In this document: in pieces, positions 52,901-61,900 of the stretch
Position numbering within the stretch: position 1 is the first letter of the stretch
Layout of the letters: the number at the start of each line of letters is the position of its first letter
Source of the DNA: Tridacna crocea
Taxonomy: Eukaryota > Mollusca > Bivalvia > Cardiida > Cardiidae
Direction of reading: 5' to 3'
DNA: 64,000 nt
Assembly: GCA_943736015.1 (NCBI GenBank)
Contig: OX031065.1
Span: 37,152,427-37,216,426 of the forward strand
Notes under the pieces: model-generated
What the model saw: only the letters and a program-made list of their open reading frames with translations
What the model was told of the DNA's origin: nothing
Databases searched by the model: none
Made by a program: the position numbers and the translations under genes

Positions 52901-55900
52901 TGCATGCCTTTTACCTGTAACTAGTCTATCTGTCATAGGCTAAGGCATATTAAATTATCAAGCAATTTTTAAGTCAATCATCCGTGCAAATATCATGATT
53001 GTTTAGCAATTTTCAAGGCACATTTATATCTCTAACATAATCACAGATATCTGATTGGATAACTTACTGGAGTTATGACTGTTAAGTCTGGAAGATGACT
53101 GCCACCTGCTTGTGGATGGTTCGATAAAATGACATCCCCAAGTTTAAGATCATCACCAAGAGTGTTTATCTGAAATAAATTTTAAGTAGAGCTGTCAATG
53201 AATGTGACTTAATACCCCCACCAGCAGTTAGAAACAGGCAATTACTAGTATTTTGTACACAGACGGACACACACCGACACACACGAACACACACACATAC
53301 AGACAGGCTGATTCAAGTATTCCTCCCGAAAACATATGTTTTGTGGGGGGTATAATAATGAAAATACATTTATACAAACAAACAACAGACAAAATGAGAG
53401 CACGAAAGTAAAAAAATAGATATGTAGTCAATCAAAACAAAAGCACCACATGCAGGCGCCAACACTCAGCTGGCTGATATTCATTAGAAATTTAAGTCGT
53501 AAAAAGTTCATAAATGTGTAAAAAGTACTTTGATTGTTATCTTCCTATATCATATGAGTTTCAGGATTCTACAAGGGAATTTGAATGAGGCCTATATTAA
53601 CCCTTTACTCCATAGATACTCATTTCTATGCATTGCTTGTAGGAGTCTTTGGAAAACATTGTGGCAAATGGTGAAATTGCTCATGATGAGCAATTTCACC
53701 TTTTGTCACAATTTCTATGCTATTAAAAGGTACACGTAAGAAACGGCTTCATCCTTGCTTTTATTTAGGGTCAATTAGAGATACCATAGAAATGTCTTAT
53801 GGGGTAAAGGGTTAACAGTTTTCATTCACGTTATTGCTACTGAAAAAAAGTCTTTGACCATGTCAAAATGTAGTGAAAACAAACCACTCCAACAGAAGAC
53901 ATTTATGTATCTTTTGATGAATGAATAACCATCCAAAAATCTTGTAGGTACTATATAACAAACAAATCAAATTTGCTATAGTTAAATAAAGGATTTTTTT
54001 TAAGTTTTTCAGTTTCTTTAGAACGCTTACAAGACATTTCGATAGACTTAAATCCATAAAAGAAAAAAATAGTGGGGAAGGAAAGCATGATAGCATCATT
54101 TTTAAGACAGTTGGTTAACCCTTAACCCCATAAGGCATTTCTATGGTATTTCTAATTGACCCTATATAACAACAAGGATGAAGCCGTTTCTTATGTGTAT
54201 ATGACACCTTTTGATAGCATTGAAAACATTGTGGCAAAAGGTGAAATTGCTCGCCTCAAGCAATTTCATCTTTTGCCACAATGTTTTCCAAAGGCTCCTA
54301 CAGGCAATGCATAGAAATGAGTATCTATAGAGTAAAGGGTTAAAACTGGTTCAATCATTCAGAGGAGATAGTTTTTTGAAAAAGAAGTTTACACATGGTT
54401 CTCCACACACTCAGGCTTGGATGCAAAACCAAAAGCTGGTAATGGCAGAGCTTGTCAAAAAAACAGAATGGAGACATTCAAATAACCCTTAGAGCAATAA
54501 GCACAACATTTCTCACACTAGAAAACACTGTAGACCAAGATCAGACTGCACAATTGAAACCTGATCTAAAGACCAAATTCTGGTCAAACTGACATTGAAA
54601 TTGCATTATTCGTAATTGAAGAGGTCTTCTTTATTAGCCCAATGCTCTAAGGTTAATAGATATGAATCAATTTACCTGGTATTGGACTGTTTCCTGCATT
54701 GCTCCAAGATGTACAGGTATGTGAGGTGCATTGGCAACCAACCCTCCATCTGGACCAAACATTGCACATGAGAAATCTAGTCTTTCCTGCAAAAATAATA
54801 TTTCTGATATCTTCACAATAACTTGTCACAAAATTTATTTACTCTTTAATACAAAAGAAAATTTTAGGTTTATTTATACATGTATTATGAGCATTTTGCA
54901 GACAAACACAAACAATTGAATATGGCTAAAATGTTTTGATTTTTCTATAAAGAGGGTAGCAAACATTGTGGTAAGAGGAGAAAATGTTGACCTTGGTCCT
55001 ACATGTGTCATAAAGACACAGAACTGTTTAGAAAAGTGTAGTCTTGGCTGCTTTAGACAGGCTTCTCTACTGCTCTTGTACTCCGTTATAGTACCACAAG
55101 TTTTATCTCGATGAGAATATTCAGCATGGATAATTTGTTTGTTAGAATCTTGTTATATTAATAATAAAATCAAACATTTATCTCTGACACTAACAACAAT
55201 ATACTGTAATGCCAGTTTTCATTTCAATGTCTTATTTCTTCATTTAGAATCAACTTTATCAAAAAGGAATACTTAAGTACATGTATTATTTGATAACAAC
55301 ATTTCAGTTCATTTTCATTGGTTGGCTTATCTCATAATCATTGCTGTCTTGATTTTCAATTCACAGCATAACAAAAGAGACAACAGAATATACAAGCTAC
55401 ACACTTTAAAGCTGCACAATAACAAAGTTTTTTTGGTGTCATACAAAGTAAAAAGCAAACATTCTACATTAAATCTAGCATAAACATTTTCTTTTGATAT
55501 CAATTGCTACACAAGTTTGTATATTCATCACTCTTGCTTCCTGAATACCTCAACCAGTACTTGCAATGTGTTGTGGATAGTTCCAAAGGTTAAACCTGCT
55601 CATCATGGGGTTCAAATCCAAGGCCTTTAATGTGAGAGGCCATTGCTTTACCCCTTCATTACTGTGTCCCAGCATTAACATGTAAAGCTTTTCAGAAATT
55701 TTCCTTGTCCACTCAAAACTCAGCAAAAAGAGATCAGGTTTCAGTATATACAATACCACGGTCATATTTCAAAGAAGGATTTGCTTTGTATCTTTTCTCA
55801 AAATTTTTACAGATAATTCAGACTATAGTAATTTTCAATTCTCATCGCAAACAAGAGATAGACAGACTTCTTATGTAGAGCATTTTTGCTTAAAGCAAAT

Positions 55901-58900
55901 TTTGAAGTGACTCAAATTGCAGAATTTGTCAAAGACAGAGTAAAAAGTTAATGGAAAATGGCAAAAATCCTGGTTACCAGCATTTTTGCCTTCTCCCATT
56001 GTCTTCAAAAGCCTTTTTTCTCAAGGTCAATAAAACTTAGGAGAATTTTGGAAGGGTAACCAAGAAACATGAAAGATATTTGTTACCTTGATGTTTGTGG
56101 AGATTGCAGTCCTCTGTAAAACTCTGGAAAATGGGTTAAAAATCTGGTATTAACTTCAATTTCATCTATTCAAAGCTAAATGCACAAACAAGTTGCAGTT
56201 TACAAAAGTTTAGATCAAATGCACACTAAGTTGGTTGCCTGCTCTTTTAGCTATACACTAAAGTACTTTCTTAACACATTACCAAAGAATCCTGATTTTG
56301 ACAACCTTAAAGAAAGGATGCTTTTGAAAACATTGTTGGAAAAGGAGAAAATGCTGGTGACCAGCATTTTCTCCTTTTCTCACAATGTTTTCTACAGTAT
56401 GAAAGACAAAAATCATCATTTGATGTACATTTATCTGGTTGTTTCCACATGCTTTCAATTTGGTCAGTTGCATATATTTGTTGTGTTGTAAAGAGTTTTA
56501 TATTCTGAACCATACAGACTTCTTTTGCAAATGGTATAATTGGGTCTCTCTTTCAACAGTCAAATTGTTACTCATTTTGTACTGATCATGAATTTCTCGA
56601 TTCAACGTTTTCAGAGTTTCACTAAATAACTTTATTACATGTATTGCTTATCTTTGATTATGAAGAATTCAAACAGTTAATATTCTGTGTTAATTTGTGC
56701 CAAAATTCAGAGATATTTTAATGACAAGTCAGTTTGCCCTTGTAATATATGTGTGTGTTTGCTTATCCTATAGTTTCAGGAATCTTTTCAAGCTTTGGTC
56801 ATAATAAGATATGAGTAAAGTGCAAAATAAAAAGTCAATCTGTCCTAAGCATACTGTCATGCAAAAGAACCTACCTTCCCATTTGTTCTGCTATACTCAT
56901 AAATCTGTGGGAAAAGATGGACAGTTGTATCGTGTCTAGTTCCTCACCCACTCTTTTGACTATACCAGACCCTATCTATAGAAGATAATCAACAAATGAA
57001 AAAATTTTAGACTTGTCCAAATTAACTTGACTCAAAAATCGAAAATCGACTTTAGAAGGGTAGAAAACATTGTGGCAAAAGGAAAAAATTCTGGTTACCA
57101 GCATTTTCTCCTTTTCTCACAATGTTTTCTGAAAGATTCTTCCTGTGGGTTGTAAAAACCAGGGGTTATTTGGTACAGGTTTAAGACAGTTCCTTCATAA
57201 AACAAGAGCACTGCATGCAAGTGCTACTTTTGGTGGCAGTTGTTTGATTTTTAATGATATTTCAGGTCGAAAAGAGTGCATAATTGTGTCCAGAAAAAAA
57301 ATATGGTTATCTCTCCTTTTAGAATTTAACAACTTGTCCAAGTTGAAGTATTTATCTTAAGTAATAAAACAGAATGAAATGTGAAAGCTTTTGAAAATTC
57401 TAAGTTGAAAATGGGCATAGGTGTGTCGAAAATATTTTGATTTTAATCTGTCCCTATTGTATCAGTTCCCCTGTTACTAGTTAACAACTTGTCTACATTT
57501 GAAGTAAATATCTTCAGTAATGACAGAGATATTATAAAATGTGGAAAGTTTTTGCAAGACAATGATGGCAGCACAGAGAAAACCAGGGCTAACACAAACT
57601 GTAACTCATTTTTTCCTTTGAAAACCAGCTAAAAATTCAAATACTATTTTTAAGCCATTCATACTAAAGTTAATTTTAGGCCTAACAAAACCTACAATGT
57701 ACAACAAAAATAAGACCATTTTTAAAAGTTGAAAATTTGAAAATGAGAAAAAGGAAATCTGGTGAAAAAATTGTACATTACTGATCCCCTTTAAAAATGT
57801 TGCTGTTTATAAAGGCTGGTTTTTTTTCTCTTATCATGAAACTATCAGAAGGAACAATATTTCTTTTTCTTTATAGCATGCCTTATTCACTAATGCATCG
57901 ACACAAAGAGATGGACAAAAAACCATTTGAAATGCAGCTGGGTTCTCACAATTCAACACCTTCAACATCATAAGACTGATCTAGTCCTAAAAATACTTAC
58001 CACAATTCGGATATCTCCGTGTTTAGTTATCATCGCCTGACAAGTAGGCTCAACCAAAATAGTACTGCAAACACAAAAAGTACTTGTTGAACTGATCAGA
58101 TACATCAGCTAATGTCATTAAAAAATTATCTCAAAGCCTATCAAAAAAAGGATAGAATCGACAAAGATTTTAAACATAATACAGGGTAGGATAATTAAAC
58201 CCCTTTGAATACACAGACTTCATAAATTCATATTTTCTGTGAAAAGATGCAGATACTGCAAATTCAAAGTTTCCAGAGTCAAAACACCACACAGAGTATG
58301 CAACATCTAAATGCATCTTCTTACAATCTGATATAAGGACACCTTTTTTTTCTTAACCCTTTACAACATGGCAGAATTTCAGGCCAATCCAAATCGAAAG
58401 CATTTGCAGACGATAATTTCATAGAGGCTCAAATGATGCAATTTTTCTTTGATAGAGTAGAAAACTTTGTGGGAAAAGGAGAAAATGCTGGTTACCAGCA
58501 TTTTCTCATTTTCCCACAAAGTTTTCAAAAGGCCTCTTCCTCAGGGTTGTTAAAACTTGTCTTTGTGTGCTAATGGGTTAAGTTAAATTGTTGCATCACA
58601 TATAGCCTAGTCTGAGAATTCAACATTTTCTTATACCTGTTTCCATTCATGATAATGGCAGGTCCTTTAATTTCATGTCCTGCACTCAGATGTTCCAACA
58701 TATATACATTGGTTCTCAACCATCCATCCTCAAAATAGCACATGCTTTCCTGTAAATGTTATAAATAATATATCTCTTAACCCTTCACCAAACAACCCTG
58801 TGATTTTATGACCCTGAGGAACATAACTTTTGAAGACATTGTAGGAAAAGGAGAAAATGCTGATAACCAGCATTTTCTCCTTTTCCGACAGTGTTTTCTA

Positions 58901-61900
58901 CCTATTCAAGTCAAATGAGCATCATTAAAGGTCTGTTTATTTTGTCACCTACAAAGTGCTTGCAATTTGCAACATTCTAAAATTTTGATGTTTGGTAAAA
59001 TGTTACCACTTTACAATTGCTTTTACCAGTAATTTGCATGTCTAAAGTCTTTTTGTTTGAGTTACCACTGATAACCACACTTTTCTCTTTTTTCCACAAG
59101 ATTTTCAAAAGCTCTTTCATGTAACTTATTTAAACTCAGGATTGTTTGGTAAAGTGTTACATTACAATTGCCATTCGTTGCATAACAGTACAATATGTTC
59201 ATACAATTAACCCATTACCAAGTAATTCCATGCTGATGAAGATTTTTGACAAACATAAAGGGAAAAGGAGAAAAAGCTGATAATAAGCATTTTTCCATTT
59301 ACTACAATATTTTCTATATTTTTGTAGCCAATTTTAGTATTCCAGCCCGATGAATTTGTGAATTGGAAATGTTTTCAGTTTGAACAAATTTAAGATTTTT
59401 TTTGTCTGGCAAAGAGACATGAATGCTGTAAGATTTGCAGTTTCCTAGCTTAAGTGTATTATTAGAAGGGTACTTTTTGGATTTACCAAAAGAAATCATT
59501 CATTTTCAAACGATAATTTCTCAAGCTGTCAAATGTCAGGGCATGGATAAATTGTCCAATCTTTAGTCCATTTATTTCATGAAATATATGTACATGACAA
59601 AATGAATATTCAAATGCCAGTTAAAAATACACATATTTCTATAATGTTTCGGATCATTTATATCGTTATATCCACCGTGAAAAATGGGTCATGAAATATG
59701 TTCAAGCCATAATGTGAGTCTGTCTTGTTCAAAGCACATATTACTTACTGCGCACATTTCATGCTTCCATGTTTGCTATTTCGTGGACAATGAAATAACA
59801 AAAACATCTTGTTAAAATTGATGTTCTAACTGTAAATTGTTCTTTCCTCTGCTCTTCCCCACTCACCCAAACTGGAAGAGGGGTATCAATTTAACACATT
59901 GACAATATGCAGATACGTTTTTTTTTTGTTTTTTTTTTTGGGGGGGGGTTGGGGGGGTTGGGCCAGAAGAAAGTTTTAAAAAAATTTTGAAGAGAGAAAA
60001 TTTTGCTTCTAATGTTGTTATGAGAAATTTACCTCCTTGTCACAATTTTTTCACATGTATTCATGCAACTAACCTTCATTCATGTTAACCCTTTACACAA
60101 TAGATACTCATTTCAACGCAGTGCTTGTAGGGGCCTTTGGAAAACATTGTGGCAAAGGTGAAATTGCTCGTGACGAGCAATTTCACCTTTTGCCACAATG
60201 TTTTCTATGCTATCAAAAGGTGTCATATACACATAAAGGTGTCATATACACATAAGAAATGGCTTCATCCTGTTACACATAAGAAACAGCTTCATCCTTA
60301 CTATTGTTTAGGGTCAATTAGAGATATCATAGAAATGTCTTATGAGGTAAAAGGTTAATGTTATTATGAGAAATTTACCTCCATGTCACAATTTTTTCAC
60401 ATGTATCCAGGCAACTAAACTTCATTCATGTTAACCCTTTACTCAATAGATACTCATTTCTATGCATTGCTTGTAGGAGCCTTTGGAAAACATTGTGGCA
60501 AAAGGTGAAATTGCTCTTGACGAGCAATTTCACCTTTGCCACAATGTTTTCAATCCTATCAAAAGGTGTCATATACACATAAGAAATGGCTTCATCCTGT
60601 TGCTGTTGTTTAGGGTCAATTAGAAATATCATAGAAATGCCTCATGGGGTAAAAGGTTAATATAGGATATTCTCAATTGTCAGCGTTAAACAGTTCAGGA
60701 CGGTTTTGAGTAAAAGTCTTTGATGCGGTATTAAAATTTCCAAATTTACCATTTCAACTTTTGGTGGCCCTGTGGCATCTGCTATAACTTCCTCATTTTG
60801 CAGGAAAGCTTTTCCAACACCTCTGATCCTAATATCATCAACTATGATTGGACAATCTGGCAGTACAAAACCAAACTCTGTGTGATATCTGAAGTACAAA
60901 AAGCATTGGCAATTACATGACTTTTCTTCCAAACCAAAAACAGACAAAAAACTAAAGTTAACCATTATCATCACCAAAAAAATTAATCAGTAGATGTATA
61001 GTATTAATGAAAGTGTCTTTAATTTATCTTAACAATAAAAATCACTTATACTCTGTTTAGCATGATAAAAGAAGGTTAAGTAACATGTTGATTTCTAGAT
61101 TTGGTCCTTAACCCTTTACTCCATAGATACTCATTTTGGCAAAAGGTGAAATTGCTCATGACGAGCAATTTCACCTTTTGCCACAATGTTTTCTCTGCTA
61201 TCAAAAAGTGTCATATACACATAAGAAACGGCTTCATCCTTGCTGTTATCAAGGGTCCATTAGAGATACCATAGAAATGCCTCATGGGGTAAAGGGTTAA
61301 CTGAGGTGTAACAAAGGGCATATTCTTCTATTCCTCTAATGTTTTGAATACCATTCATCCTCATGGGATTGAAAAATTGGCATCGTATGGCCAAACGGTA
61401 CAGAAACAAGAGATCCGTGAACAATTTTGGATCCTACCTGTCTTGAAAAGATTGCCTAAAATCCCCATACTGACTGGTTCCAGGTTCTTTTGGGTGGTTC
61501 TCTGTTGAACACATAAGTGCACAGTCCGTTCTATCATATCTCATGTGGAGAAAGGCTTGAGTCTCGATAGAATCACTAAAATATTGCAAACTTCATCTAA
61601 CTTTTCATTAAAATATGTCATCATATGTGCACATGAGAAAATGCATTAGTTATTGCCAAGAAGGTTTTTTAAAGACCTAAAACATTTCTTTTTTTTTTTT
61701 TTATCATCTTCATACAGTAACATTTTGAGAAAAGACACCATTACTTGTTAGATGCACACTATAGACAAACTATAATTTTTCCTGTCCTTAATTGCCTTTT
61801 GTGTTGTGTTAAATAGTTAGACCTAAACAATACTGGCCTACAGAATAATGATTTAACCAAAAAATTCTAGAACTATCTAAATCAACAGCTATGCAGATTA

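Larger units (their letters stand above)
60012..60660 (+). repeat. Tandem duplication including an hpM2 copy
   Basis: TATGAGAAATTTACCTCC and 70 bp of flank plus hpM2 at 60012-60358 recur at 60359-60660. Flanks match at about 95%. Confidence 0.88.

Noticed and set aside
296..61300. Dozens of small open frames encoding variants of [21 protein letters not shown]
   Set aside because: They are translations of the hpM1 stem, occur on both strands of the same copies, and share no start or length. The peptide similarity is explained by the DNA repeat.
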